DNA of 64,000 bases from an uncultured Clostridia bacterium (GCA_947589085.1 CANPZD010000001.1:144583-208582); one strand, 5' to 3'; counted from the stretch's first letter, positions 52,033 to 60,941 are shown. Translations and numbers: made by a program. Notes: generated from the letters alone by a model not told the origin.

Positions 52033-52425
52033 ATGGCGATCTTTCAACTTGTGGGAATCGCCTTTATTACGGCGGTCGCCGCGCTGATCCTGCGGGAAAC
52101 GAAGCCGGAGCTTGCTTTCGCCGTCACGATCGCCGGAAGTATCATTCTGCTGCTCTTTGTCTTTGAACTCTTCAAAGACAGCGTTTCGATCTTCGGCGAG
52201 ATCGCCGAGGTCACCGGGATCAATTCTTCCCTCGTGAAAATTCTCCTGAAAATGGTGGGGATCGGCTATCTCGTCGAATTCAGCGCGGGGATTTTGACCG
52301 ATTTCGGACAAAGTTCGCTTGCGGACAAGCTTACGTTCTGCGGCAAGATCCTCATTCTGATCCTTGCGATCCCGATCATCGAAAGCGTTTTGAAACTGAT
52401 CGTCAGCCTTCTGGAATTGATATGA
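52033..52425 (+). CDS. spoIIIAD: Stage III sporulation protein SpoIIIAD
   Basis: 130 residues, about four membrane spans, with the conserved ETKPELAFAV and GQSSLADKLTFCGKI stretches. It follows spoIIIAC by 3 bases and overlaps spoIIIAE by 4. Membrane component of the feeding channel. Confidence 0.93.
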   Translation: MAIFQLVGIAFITAVAALILRETKPELAFAVTIAGSIILLLFVFELFKDSVSIFGEIAEVTGINSSLVKILLKMVGIGYLVEFSAGILTDFGQSSLADKLTFCGKILILILAIPIIESVLKLIVSLLELI

Positions 52426-53648
52426 TAACGCAAATCGCCCGCTTAAAACAGCAGCGCAAAAAGATCCGCCGCATTTTTCTCGTCGTTCTCGCGCTGCTTC
52501 TGACATTGATCGCCGCACTCACCGCACGAAGCGTGCGGTCTGCGCGCGCGTATTCGTCCGAAGAAGAGGCCGCAACGGAGGAATTGGAGAACGCGATCGA
52601 AGAACTTCTCGCTTCGCTGGACACCGAGGAGCTGCAAAAGTACCTGAATACGCTCTCCGAATTCAAGGGGGTGTCGCTCAAAGAAAAATTGATGAGCGTC
52701 ATCACCGGGGATTATTCGCTCAATTATTCCTCGCTGTTTGAATCGATCATCGGGCTTGTTTGGGAAGAGGGGAAAACGATGCTGCCCGCGTTTGCCGTAA
52801 TTTTGGCGGTAGCAATCCTCTGCGGGATCCTCAACTCCGCAAAAAACGGATTTTTGCAAAGTACTACGTCAGACATAATTTACTTTGTCGGGTATATCTC
52901 CACCGGCGCTGTGGTCCTCGCTTCCCTGATCGGCGTACTCAATGCGGGGATCTCTGCGGTCACCTCTATGAAAAAACAGATGGAGATCGTGTATCCGATC
53001 CTGCTCACGCTCATGGCGGCAAGCGGTGGAACGGTCTCTGCGGGCGTCTATCGCCCGGCCGTCGCCTTTTTGAGCGGGGCGATCTGCGAACTTTTTACCA
53101 CGGTCGTGATCCCGGCCGCGATCATTGTCATCGTGCTCGCGTTCGTCGGAAATCTCACGAACGACGTGAAAACGGAGAAGCTCGGAGAACTGTTCAAGAG
53201 CGTCTCCAAATGGTTGATCGGACTTACGCTCGGCCTGTTCAGCCTGTTTCTCACCGTGCAGGGGATCACATCCGCGCAATACGACGGCTTATCCCTGCGC
53301 GCCATCAAATTCGTCGTGTCCGGTTCCGTTCCGATCGTGGGGAATTTCCTTTCCGGCGGTTTGGACGTCGTGCTGGTCGGAAGCGTGATCATCAAAAATG
53401 CGATCGGCTCCTTTTCGCTGTTTCTTCTTGCGGGAACCGTATTGCGGCCGCTGATGCTGTTTGCCGCATTTCAGCTCTTTTTGCGGCTTTCCGCGGCGGC
53501 GACGGAACCCGTGGGCGGCAAGATCTCCGCATTTTTGACGAGCGTTGCCAAGGACAGCGGGTATTTTCTCGCCGCGCTGCTCTGCATTGCGTTTCTGTAT
53601 TTCCTCACATTGCTGCTTCTGATCTGTTCTACGGGGGCGATCTACTGA
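52422..53648 (+). CDS. spoIIIAE: Stage III sporulation protein SpoIIIAE
   Basis: 408 residues. An N-terminal signal-like segment is followed by a helical extracytoplasmic part and then at least six membrane spans. Conserved family stretches include AVILAVAILCGILN, LTLMAASGGTVSAGVYRP and GNFLSGGLDVVLVGSVIIKNAIG. The segment 52855-52885 is AT-rich and holds a degenerate copy of the recurrent palindrome. The stop overlaps spoIIIAF (TGATG). Confidence 0.93.
   Translation: MITQIARLKQQRKKIRRIFLVVLALLLTLIAALTARSVRSARAYSSEEEAATEELENAIEELLASLDTEELQKYLNTLSEFKGVSLKEKLMSVITGDYSLNYSSLFESIIGLVWEEGKTMLPAFAVILAVAILCGILNSAKNGFLQSTTSDIIYFVGYISTGAVVLASLIGVLNAGISAVTSMKKQMEIVYPILLTLMAASGGTVSAGVYRPAVAFLSGAICELFTTVVIPAAIIVIVLAFVGNLTNDVKTEKLGELFKSVSKWLIGLTLGLFSLFLTVQGITSAQYDGLSLRAIKFVVSGSVPIVGNFLSGGLDVVLVGSVIIKNAIGSFSLFLLAGTVLRPLMLFAAFQLFLRLSAAATEPVGGKISAFLTSVAKDSGYFLAALLCIAFLYFLTLLLLICSTGAIY
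52862..52880. repeat. Recurrent AT-rich palindrome, degenerate copy in spoIIIAE
   Basis: TACTACGTCAGACATAATT matches the miaA palindrome at 16 of 19 positions and is identical to it for 12 consecutive bases across the centre. Confidence 0.4.
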
Positions 53649-54106
53649 TGAAAACGTACATTTTGAGCATTGCGGGCGTGATCTTGCTCTCGGCCGTCGT
53701 CACGCTGATCGCGCCGACCGGCAAAATGGGGAAATTCGTCAAGGGAACCGTAAAGCTGTTTATCCTCGTCGTTATGATCTCCCCGGTGATCGGCTGGGTA
53801 AAGAGCGGAAAACTCGATTTTTCCGCGGCGTCCGAAATCGGAGAAGACGAAGCGTATTATGCGGCCTGCTGCGGCAAGTTGGAGCAGGCGGATGAAGCGG
53901 AAATTTCGGCGTTTTTGAAGGATTCCTTTTCCGTAACGGCCGAGATCCGGGTGAAGCGGGAGAGTTTGCCGCCTTTTTCGCGTGAAAAAATTAAAATTCT
54001 TGTCACGGATCCAGGAATAATCGGAGAGGACGAGCGTATACATATTGTGACCGATATCCGAGAGGCAGTCAAGGCCCGTTACGGAGCGGAGACGGAGGTT
54101 TCGTGA
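53648..54106 (+). CDS. spoIIIAF: Stage III sporulation protein SpoIIIAF
   Basis: 152 residues from the ATG at 53648. Two N-terminal membrane spans (AGVILLSAVVTLIAP and LFILVVMISPVIGWV) precede a soluble ring-building domain (VTAEIRVKRESLPPFSREKIKILVTD), the usual SpoIIIAF design. It overlaps spoIIIAG by 4 bases. Confidence 0.9.
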   Translation: MKTYILSIAGVILLSAVVTLIAPTGKMGKFVKGTVKLFILVVMISPVIGWVKSGKLDFSAASEIGEDEAYYAACCGKLEQADEAEISAFLKDSFSVTAEIRVKRESLPPFSREKIKILVTDPGIIGEDERIHIVTDIREAVKARYGAETEVS

Positions 54107-54474
54107 CGTTCTCTCTTGAGAAATTCAAAGCTCTCATCAAAAACAGGACTGTCAGGATCATTGCGGTTTGCGTGCTGGCGCTGCTTCTGCTGCTTGCGGC
54201 TTACAGAGTATTCGTGGGCGGAAAGTCCGAAAAAAAGAGCGCCGGCTATACGCCGACGGCGCAGGAAGAGCGGCTGCTGACGCTGCTTACGGGCATCGAA
54301 GGCGTGCGGAATGCGACGGTCATGATCACGGAAGCGGAAGGGGTCGCCGTAGGCGTCGTGATCATATTCGACGGGGACGACGGATTTCTGACGCGGATGC
54401 GCATCACGGATGTGGCCGCGACGGCGCTGAACATCGAGCGGACCTCCGTCGTCGTGTATCCGGCCGAAGCGTAA
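54103..54474 (+). CDS. spoIIIAG: Stage III sporulation protein SpoIIIAG, short form
   Basis: 123 residues from the GTG at 54103, with GGAGG 5 bases upstream. One membrane span (about 18-36) is followed by a ring-building domain (LLTLLTGIEGVRNATVMITEAEGVAVGVVI). Most SpoIIIAG proteins have about 200 residues; here the segment between membrane and ring domain is nearly missing. Role in the channel inferred from position and the C-terminal domain. Confidence 0.85.
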   Translation: MTFSLEKFKALIKNRTVRIIAVCVLALLLLLAAYRVFVGGKSEKKSAGYTPTAQEERLLTLLTGIEGVRNATVMITEAEGVAVGVVIIFDGDDGFLTRMRITDVAATALNIERTSVVVYPAEA

Positions 54475-54507
54475 ATTTGAATCTTATAATTATAAGGAGA
54501 TAGCACT

Positions 54508-54993
54508 ATGTCAAACAAAAAGAAAATCGCACTCATGTCAACTCTTGTTCTGCTTCTCGCGGTGACGGCAATTTTCAATTTTGTCCTTGCGGGAAAGAGC
54601 ACCCAGACCGTTCAGAGCGGCGCCAGCGTGAAGGCCAATTACTTCACCACGTACCGCACGGAGCGCAACAATACGCGCAGCGAAGAATTCGTCCAGCTCG
54701 ACAGCGTGATTTCCGCCTATGAAGTGGGGAGCGACGAATACGACGCGGCCGTTGCGAGAAAACAGGAACTTGTGGAAGCCATGGAGGACGAACTCGTCAT
54801 GGAGTCCATCATCAAGGCGCTCGGGTTCTCGGATGCGGCGGTTGCGTTCGGCGACAACAACAACATCAACGTATTCATCAATTCGGATGAACTCACCTCC
54901 GCGACGGTCACAAAAATCTTCTACGCGCTCGAGGTCGAACACAACATCCGCAACGGAAACATCATAATTATGCCCGTTTATGCGGAAAGTTGA
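54508..54993 (+). CDS. spoIIIAH: Stage III sporulation protein SpoIIIAH
   Basis: 161 residues, with AAGGAGAT before the ATG. A single N-terminal span (about 8-26) and an extracytoplasmic YscJ-type domain (VMESIIKALGFSDAAVAFGDNN) interact with SpoIIQ from the forespore. A 14-bp palindrome CTTATAATTATAAG overlaps the ribosome binding site (54484-54497). It is the last gene of the operon; no clear terminator is seen before asp23. Confidence 0.92.
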   Translation: MSNKKKIALMSTLVLLLAVTAIFNFVLAGKSTQTVQSGASVKANYFTTYRTERNNTRSEEFVQLDSVISAYEVGSDEYDAAVARKQELVEAMEDELVMESIIKALGFSDAAVAFGDNNNINVFINSDELTSATVTKIFYALEVEHNIRNGNIIIMPVYAES

Positions 54994-55021
54994 GAAAAAA
55001 CAGTAGTAAATTCAAAAAAGA

Positions 55022-55032
55022 TGTGCTATAAT
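55022..55032 (+). promoter_or_regulatory. Extended -10 promoter before asp23
   Basis: TGCTATAAT (55024-55032) is an extended -10 element with no good -35. It gives the asp23-nusB-folD unit an entry independent of the sporulation operon. Confidence 0.6.
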
Positions 55033-55052
55033 GGTTCGTAAAGGAGCTTCTT

Positions 55053-55430
55053 ATGGCAAGCATCAAATATAATCCCGGCGGTCAGAAGGGAAAGATCACA
55101 TATAATTCGGATATCGTCAGCGGGATCGTCGCGCTGAGCCTCAAAGAGACGGAGGGAATCGAGCTGATCCCGTCCAAGAGCAAGGGGATCAAGATCTGCT
55201 TTGAGAAAGAGGGCGTTTTCGTGGATATTTCCGTGATCGCGCATTACGGTTACAGCGTGCCCGATCTGGCGTACCGGATCCAGCAATCCATCAAACAGAT
55301 GGTGGAATCGATGACGAAATACAAGATCGCCAAGGTCGACGTCCATGTCCAGAGCGTGATTTTTCCGAAATCCCCGGCTGCGGACGCGCAAGAGCCGGCC
55401 GAGGAAACGGACGACAAAAAAAACGGATGA
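55053..55430 (+). CDS. Asp23/Gls24 family envelope stress protein
   Basis: 125 residues, starting MASIKYNPGGQKGKITYNSD, with the core GIVALSLKETEGIELI and KVDVHVQSVIF of the Asp23/Gls24 (DUF322) family, and an acidic, basic-ended tail. In clostridia and bacilli a member regularly precedes nusB. Homologues sit under the membrane and respond to envelope stress. A 13-bp hairpin without a T run (55437-55463) lies between it and nusB and may adjust downstream expression. Confidence 0.88.
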   Translation: MASIKYNPGGQKGKITYNSDIVSGIVALSLKETEGIELIPSKSKGIKICFEKEGVFVDISVIAHYGYSVPDLAYRIQQSIKQMVESMTKYKIAKVDVHVQSVIFPKSPAADAQEPAEETDDKKNG

Positions 55431-55483
55431 ATTCGGCTCCCTTTCCCGATTCGGGAAGGGGAGACGTGCGTTAAGGAGCACCC

Positions 55484-55876
55484 ATGAGAAACGATGCGAG
55501 AGAGGCGGCGTTCAGAGTCGTCTTTGCGCGGCAGTTGGGCGGAGATTGTACCTTAGGCGTCCGCCGCGCGCTTTACAAAAAAGCGAAACTCAACGAGGAA
55601 GAACAGGCGTTTGCGGAACGTCTCATTGAGGTCGCCTGCGAACACCGTGAGGAATTTACGGCGCTTCTGAACCAAAAAGTATCGCGGTTTGCCGAGAACA
55701 GGATCTTTGCCGCCGATAAAGCGATTTTGCATATTGCGCTTGCGGAAATTTTTTATTTTGACGACATTCCGGCGGTGGTTTCGGTCTCCGAAGCGACCGC
55801 TCTTGCCGGCAAATATTCCACGGAGGATTCTCCGGACTTCGTCAACGGGGTGCTCGGAGGGGTGATCAACGCATGA
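55484..55876 (+). CDS. nusB: Transcription antitermination factor NusB
   Basis: 130 residues, all-helical, with the family patterns REAAFRVVFARQ near the N-terminus and DKAILHIALAEIFYFDDIP near the middle, where PAVVSVSEATALAGKYS contains the conserved NEAVELAK-type motif. The ribosome binding site is AAGGAG. NusB binds boxA RNA with S10 and supports rRNA transcription. It overlaps folD by 4 bases. Confidence 0.94.
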   Translation: MRNDAREAAFRVVFARQLGGDCTLGVRRALYKKAKLNEEEQAFAERLIEVACEHREEFTALLNQKVSRFAENRIFAADKAILHIALAEIFYFDDIPAVVSVSEATALAGKYSTEDSPDFVNGVLGGVINA

Positions 55877-56715
55877 AACTCATCGACGGAAAAGCAACGG
55901 CCGCCGCGATCCGCAGCGGATTGAAAGCGCGTACGGAGGCTTTTGAGGCAAAATACAAGAGAAAAGTCGGCCTTGCGGTCGTTCTCATCGGCGACGATCC
56001 GGCTTCCCGGATCTACGTTCGCAACAAGAGCAAGGCGTGCGAAGAGGCGGGGATCCGTTCGCTCAACTATTATCTTCCCGCCGAAACGACGCAGCGCGAA
56101 GCGGAAACGCTTCTGTCCGCGCTGGCGGAGGACGGTTCCGTGGACGGGATTTTGTTGCAGCTTCCTCTCCCGCGCCATCTCGATGCGAAGCGGCTGCTTG
56201 CCATGATCCCCACCGAAAAAGACGTCGACGGTTTTTCTGCGGAAAATATCGGAAAGATCGCGCTCAACGAGCAAGGGATCGCGGCCTGTACGCCGCGCGG
56301 CGTGATGGAACTTCTGAAGAGATACGAGATTCCCGTCGCAGGAAAAAACGCGGTCGTGGTCGGACGGAGCAACATCGTGGGGCGGCCGATGGCACTGCTG
56401 CTGCTCAATGCGGACGCCACCGTTACGATTTGCCATTCCAAGACGCGGAATTTGCGGGAGATCTGCATGCAGGCGGATCTTCTCGTCGCGGCGATCGGAA
56501 AGCCGCGTTTTATCACGGCGGATATGGTGAAAGAAGGCGCGGTCGTCATTGACGTCGGCGTCAACCGTATCGACGGCGCTCTTTGCGGCGACGTCGATTT
56601 TGAAAACGTCAAGGACAAAGCGTCATACATAACGCCCGTTCCCGGAGGCGTGGGGCCGATGACGATCGCCATGCTGCTTGAAAGCGTGGTGGAAGCGGCG
56701 GAGAGATCGGTATGA
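55873..56715 (+). CDS. folD: Bifunctional methylenetetrahydrofolate dehydrogenase/cyclohydrolase
   Basis: 280 residues. YVRNKSKACEEAGI carries the catalytic Tyr and Lys, QLPLPRHLD and VVGRSNIVGRP the folate and NADP sites, and PVPGGVGPMTIAMLL the C-terminal signature. It interconverts 5,10-methylene- and 10-formyl-tetrahydrofolate. xseA and xseB, often between folD and ispA, are absent; ispA overlaps directly. Confidence 0.96.
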   Translation: MKLIDGKATAAAIRSGLKARTEAFEAKYKRKVGLAVVLIGDDPASRIYVRNKSKACEEAGIRSLNYYLPAETTQREAETLLSALAEDGSVDGILLQLPLPRHLDAKRLLAMIPTEKDVDGFSAENIGKIALNEQGIAACTPRGVMELLKRYEIPVAGKNAVVVGRSNIVGRPMALLLLNADATVTICHSKTRNLREICMQADLLVAAIGKPRFITADMVKEGAVVIDVGVNRIDGALCGDVDFENVKDKASYITPVPGGVGPMTIAMLLESVVEAAERSV

Positions 56716-57557
56716 ATTTTTCCGCGCAATACGATGAATACCGTTCCGCCTTCGAAGACGCGCTGATCGGTGCAGTGAATGCGGCGGAGGCGGGATCGGG
56801 TCCGCACGCGCTCTGGGAGAGCATGCGCTATTCTCTGCTTGCGGGCGGGAAGCGCATTCGTCCCGTACTGTTTCTTGCCGCGCTCGATTCGATGGGACTT
56901 GCCTGGCGCGCGGAAATGCCCCTGGCGATCGCGATCGAAAGCATCCATACGTATTCGCTGATCCACGACGATCTGCCGGCCATGGACAACGACGATTTTC
57001 GGCGCGGGAAACCCTCGAATCACAAGGTATTCGGCGAAGCGAATGCGATCCTTGCGGGGGACGGACTGCTGTCGTGGGCGTTTGAAATTTTACTTGCCGA
57101 GGCCGCGAAGGGCGCAAATTATCTTGCGGCTGCTCAGATTTTGGCAAAAGCCGCCGGCGTCGACGGCATGTTGGCGGGGCAATCCGCCGATTTGCTCTGG
57201 GCGGACGGGAATGCGGATGAAAATGCGCTCGCCTACCTCTACGCGAACAAGACGGGGCGCATGCTTGCGGCGCCGTTTTCGATGGCGGCCGCGCTTGCCG
57301 GCGCAGATACCGCGGCATGGACGGCGTTCGGCGAAGCGCTCGGATATCTCTTTCAGCTGACCGACGATCTGCTCGACGCCAACAACGGAAAGGATGCGGA
57401 CCGTCTCACCGCGGTACGTGTTTATGGTTTCGCGCGCGCGCGCGAGCTTGTCGCCGTGGGAGAGGAATCCTGCTTAAAACTTCTCGCGGCGGTGGGGCCG
57501 GCCGATCCCGCGTTCTTCGAGGGCATTGTCCGGCTTGTCGGCGCAAGGAAAAATTAA
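56712..57557 (+). CDS. ispA: Farnesyl/geranyl diphosphate synthase (polyprenyl synthetase)
   Basis: 281 residues. The first Asp-rich motif is HDDLPAMDNDDFRRGKPS and the second is QLTDDLLDANNG; GGKRIRPVLFLAA binds pyrophosphate. The two residues inserted in the first motif are typical of the bacterial FPP type. It uses isoprenyl units made by the pathway whose first enzyme, Dxs, is encoded next, and feeds undecaprenyl carrier synthesis. Confidence 0.94.
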   Translation: MNFSAQYDEYRSAFEDALIGAVNAAEAGSGPHALWESMRYSLLAGGKRIRPVLFLAALDSMGLAWRAEMPLAIAIESIHTYSLIHDDLPAMDNDDFRRGKPSNHKVFGEANAILAGDGLLSWAFEILLAEAAKGANYLAAAQILAKAAGVDGMLAGQSADLLWADGNADENALAYLYANKTGRMLAAPFSMAAALAGADTAAWTAFGEALGYLFQLTDDLLDANNGKDADRLTAVRVYGFARARELVAVGEESCLKLLAAVGPADPAFFEGIVRLVGARKN

Positions 57558-57598
57558 CCGCATCAGAACGGCGCGTCGATGGCGCGCCCTTTGAATCT

Positions 57599-59311
57599 AT
57601 GAAGAATATTTCGCGCGGGGAAGTGAAAAACGCTTCCCTCAAACAACTCAAAAATCTCTGCGATACCTTGCGGGAGGAGATCTTCCGCACGGTATCCGAA
57701 TGCGGCGGACATCTTTCTTCCAATTTAGGCGTCGTCGAACTGACCGTTGCGCTGCACCGCGTGTTTGACTTCCCGGAGGATAAAATCGTATTTGACGTCG
57801 GGCACCAGTGCTATACGCACAAATTGCTCTCCGGCCGCGCCGAACTCTTCCACACGTTGCGGAAAGAGGGCGGACTGTCCGGATTTCCCAAGCGCACGGA
57901 GAGCGAATACGATTGTTACGATACGGGGCATGCGGGAACGGCGGTTTCGGCCGCGCTCGGGATCGCAAAAGCGCGCGACATCAAGGGCGAACAATTTCAA
58001 GTGATCGCTTTGGTGGGAGACGGTTCCTTCAATAACGGACTGATTTACGAAGCGCTCAACAGTTTGCGGATCCTGAACACGCGGATCCTCATTGTGCTCA
58101 ACGATAACGGAATGTCCATTTCGCCGACCGTCGGCGGAACGCACGAGCTGCTCGAGGAGTTAAAGGACGGGCGCGCGCCTGCGGAAAATATCCGGCTTTT
58201 CGAACGTTTCGGCCTTCAATACATGGGCGTCTATCAAGGGAATCGGCTCGAAGAATTGCTTCCCGCGCTGGAAAAGGCCAAGGAGACGCTGCGCAGCAGC
58301 AGCGTGCTTCTGCATGTGGTCACCAAAAAAGGGCAGGGATACCCGTTCTGTGAAAATGCGCCCGCCGAAACGCATGGGCTGAGTCCGAAGCCCGCGAGCA
58401 AAAAAGAATACGCTTCCGCGCTCGGAGAGGAGCTTACGAAGCTTGCGGAACGGGATCGGCGCATCGTCGCCGTGACCGCCGCGATGACGGACAGCCTCGG
58501 ACTGCGCGGATTTTTCGAACGGTTTCCGGATCGCGCCTTTGACGTGGGGATCTGCGAAGAGCATGCTTCCGTGCTCTGCGCGTCTCTGGCCGGCAGGGGA
58601 CTGAAACCGTATTACGCGATTTATTCCACCTTTCTGCAACGTGCGTTCGATGAGATCGTGCACGATATTTGCGGACAGAATCTTCCCGTTACGCTGTGTA
58701 TCGATCGGGCTGGCATCACGGGAGAGGACGGAGAAACCCATCAGGGCGTGTTCGATCTTTCCTATCTTTCCATGATCCCGAATCTCGCCATCGGCGTTCC
58801 GAAGGACATCGGCGAGTTCCGCGCCATGCTCCGCGCGAGCGCGAACTATCCCGGTCCCCTTGCGATCCGTTATCCGCGGGCGGGGGAAGAAGGGGAAGTG
58901 CGCGATCTTGAAATCGGGAAATTCGAAATTTTACATAGTAATATTTCAAACATAGTAATGTTTGCATGCGGGGAGCGCTGCCTGAAATTGGCAAAAGATG
59001 TGTTGAAAAAAGCGCAGAGCGAGGGGTTCGGCTTTACGCTTGTGAACGCGCGGTTTGTCAAGCCGCTGGATACCGAACTTCTCTGCAAACTCAAACATAA
59101 ATATATCGTCACGCTCGAGGACAATGTGCGCTGCGGGGGATTCGGCGACGCGATCGACCGCTTTTATCTCAACGAGGGCCGGATCATTGCCAATTTCGGC
59201 TATCTCGACGCCTTTATCCCGCACGGCGAGGCGCATTCGCTTGCTGCAAAATACGGTCTCGACAGTGCGGAAATCTGGCGCACGGTGAGGGAATTCCATG
59301 CGCGCGGATAA
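57599..59311 (+). CDS. dxs: 1-deoxy-D-xylulose-5-phosphate synthase
   Basis: 570 residues from the ATG at 57599, somewhat shorter than the usual 620-640. Thiamine diphosphate binding is in GDGSFNNGLIYEALN and DNGMSIS; GHAGTAVSAALG, the transketolase loop YSTFLQRAFDEI and RAGITGEDGETHQG are conserved. No ribosome binding site precedes the ATG; a GC-rich hairpin (GGCGCG/CGCGCC) lies just upstream, so translation may depend on coupling from ispA. An AT-rich patch at 58930-58965 holds two 14-base direct repeats with an internal palindrome. It commits pyruvate and glyceraldehyde phosphate to the MEP isoprenoid pathway. Confidence 0.95.
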   Translation: MKNISRGEVKNASLKQLKNLCDTLREEIFRTVSECGGHLSSNLGVVELTVALHRVFDFPEDKIVFDVGHQCYTHKLLSGRAELFHTLRKEGGLSGFPKRTESEYDCYDTGHAGTAVSAALGIAKARDIKGEQFQVIALVGDGSFNNGLIYEALNSLRILNTRILIVLNDNGMSISPTVGGTHELLEELKDGRAPAENIRLFERFGLQYMGVYQGNRLEELLPALEKAKETLRSSSVLLHVVTKKGQGYPFCENAPAETHGLSPKPASKKEYASALGEELTKLAERDRRIVAVTAAMTDSLGLRGFFERFPDRAFDVGICEEHASVLCASLAGRGLKPYYAIYSTFLQRAFDEIVHDICGQNLPVTLCIDRAGITGEDGETHQGVFDLSYLSMIPNLAIGVPKDIGEFRAMLRASANYPGPLAIRYPRAGEEGEVRDLEIGKFEILHSNISNIVMFACGERCLKLAKDVLKKAQSEGFGFTLVNARFVKPLDTELLCKLKHKYIVTLEDNVRCGGFGDAIDRFYLNEGRIIANFGYLDAFIPHGEAHSLAAKYGLDSAEIWRTVREFHARG

Positions 59312-60056
59312 ATTTTTCGCGGAGACATTCGGATCGCGTACCAAGGCGAAAGAGGCGTTGGAGGCCGGGCGCATCCTGCGAAACGGAAAACCGCTCTCGC
59401 CGAGCGACTGTGTGGAGCGTTCGGAAAATTTTACCATTCTGAAAGACGATGATTTTGTTTCGAACGGCGGCAGAAAGCTCGAGCGGGGATTGCGCGTTTT
59501 CGGCGAGAACGTCGAGGGCGAGACGGCGGTCGATCTCGGCGCGAGCACGGGAGGATTTACCGACTGTCTCCTGCGGCGCGGGGCAAAACGCGTGTACTGC
59601 GTGGACGTAGGAGAAAATCAGCTTGCCGCGCGTCTTGCCGCCGATGCGCGCGTCGTGATCATGGATCGGACCAATGCGCGCAATCTGACCCATTCGGATT
59701 TTCCAGAACCCATCCGTCTCGTGGTATCGGATCTGAGTTTTATTTCCCTGCGGCTCGTATTGCCTGCCGTGAGCGATATCCTGCGGGAGGGCGGAAGGGC
59801 GTTTCTGCTGTTCAAACCGCAATTCGAATGCGACGGCGTAGGTCTCGGAAAGAGCGGGATCCTGCCGAAAGCGTGGCACGCCGCGCTTCTTTCGGATTTT
59901 TACGATCGCGCCGAATCGTATGCTCTTATGCCGCGCGGGATCGTCAACGCGCCCGTTTTCCCGCAAAAAAATATCGAATACGTCGTTTTTTTGGAAAAAA
60001 ACGGCGTTGCGCTTGCCAAGGAGCGCTTCCTCGCGCTTGCGGATCGCATTCTTTGA
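59298..60056 (+). CDS. tlyA: TlyA-family rRNA 2'-O-methyltransferase
   Basis: 252 residues, overlapping dxs by 14 bases. An N-terminal S4 RNA-binding domain (MRADKFFAETFGSRTKAKEALEAG) precedes an FtsJ-like SAM domain (AVDLGASTGGFTDCLLRRGA, VSDLSFISL). Characterised TlyA proteins methylate 16S and 23S rRNA cytidines. Its position between dxs and nadK/argR is the standard clostridial order. Confidence 0.93.
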   Translation: MRADKFFAETFGSRTKAKEALEAGRILRNGKPLSPSDCVERSENFTILKDDDFVSNGGRKLERGLRVFGENVEGETAVDLGASTGGFTDCLLRRGAKRVYCVDVGENQLAARLAADARVVIMDRTNARNLTHSDFPEPIRLVVSDLSFISLRLVLPAVSDILREGGRAFLLFKPQFECDGVGLGKSGILPKAWHAALLSDFYDRAESYALMPRGIVNAPVFPQKNIEYVVFLEKNGVALAKERFLALADRIL

Positions 60057-60082
60057 ATTTTCGGAAAAATTTCAGAAACCAC

Positions 60083-60111
60083 TTGCATTTATTCATTTAA
60101 CCGTGTAAAAT
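60083..60111 (+). promoter_or_regulatory. Promoter of nadK, near-leaderless
   Basis: TTGCAT (60083-60088) and TAAAAT (60106-60111) have a 17-base spacer. Only 9 bases separate the -10 element from the ATG at 60121, and there is no ribosome binding site, so the transcript probably begins within 3 bases of the start codon. Confidence 0.65.
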
Positions 60112-60120
60112 AGTTGTCGG

Positions 60121-60906
60121 ATGAGAATCGGAATATTATACAATCCGGATCAGGTGGACCGCGCGACGGCGTCCGACTTTGCCGCCGCGATCGTATCCGC
60201 GGGCGGTTCGGCGCATGTAACTTCCGGGCCGGACGGGATCGGGGAAGTCGACCGTATCGTCGTTTTGGGCGGCGACGGGACCGTTCTGCATGCGGCGAAA
60301 TACGCTTCGATGCGTCGGATCCCGCTTGTCGGCGTCAATTTCGGGCATATCGGGTTTCTCACGGAATTCGAACGCGAGGACGTACAGAAGGCGATCGGGC
60401 TTGTTCTTGACGAAAATTGCCCGAAGATCGCCCGTTCCATGCTGGAAGCGGAGATCGGCGGCAAAAAAACCGATTGTCTCAACGAGCTTGCTCTGCTTCG
60501 CGAAGTTTCCCCGGGCCGTGACAATTCCGTCAAAAAGATATCCGTCACCATCGACGGCAGCAGCGCGGGGGATTTCACGGCCGACGGACTCATCGTCGCG
60601 ACGCCGACGGGATCCACGGCTTATTCGCTTTCGGCCGGGGGAAGCATCGTGACGCCGGATTGCGCGGCATTTTTGCTGACTCCCATATGCGCGTTTTCGC
60701 TGAAAAGCCGGCCGATCGTTTTTCCGGATTCGAGCGTGCTGAAATTTTCTTTCGAAGAAGAGGAATCGCTGCTCGCATATGGCGACGGCGTATTTCTCGG
60801 GCGCGCGGAGACGGGACTTTCCGTCAAAAAATCGGAACGCGAAGTCGTATTTCTCACGCGGAACAGGCAGGAATTTTTTCACAGATTGACGCAGAAAATC
60901 AATTGA
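60121..60906 (+). CDS. nadK: NAD kinase
   Basis: 261 residues. VLGGDGTVLHAAKYA is the GGDG motif, followed by VNFGHIGFLTEFE and the NAD-binding TPTGSTAYSLSAGG. It makes NADP from NAD. No Shine-Dalgarno sequence precedes the ATG; the promoter geometry suggests a leaderless message. argR follows 35 bases downstream. Confidence 0.95.
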   Translation: MRIGILYNPDQVDRATASDFAAAIVSAGGSAHVTSGPDGIGEVDRIVVLGGDGTVLHAAKYASMRRIPLVGVNFGHIGFLTEFEREDVQKAIGLVLDENCPKIARSMLEAEIGGKKTDCLNELALLREVSPGRDNSVKKISVTIDGSSAGDFTADGLIVATPTGSTAYSLSAGGSIVTPDCAAFLLTPICAFSLKSRPIVFPDSSVLKFSFEEEESLLAYGDGVFLGRAETGLSVKKSEREVVFLTRNRQEFFHRLTQKIN

Positions 60907-60941
60907 CGATTATTTAATAAACGAAACAGAGAGGGGAGATT

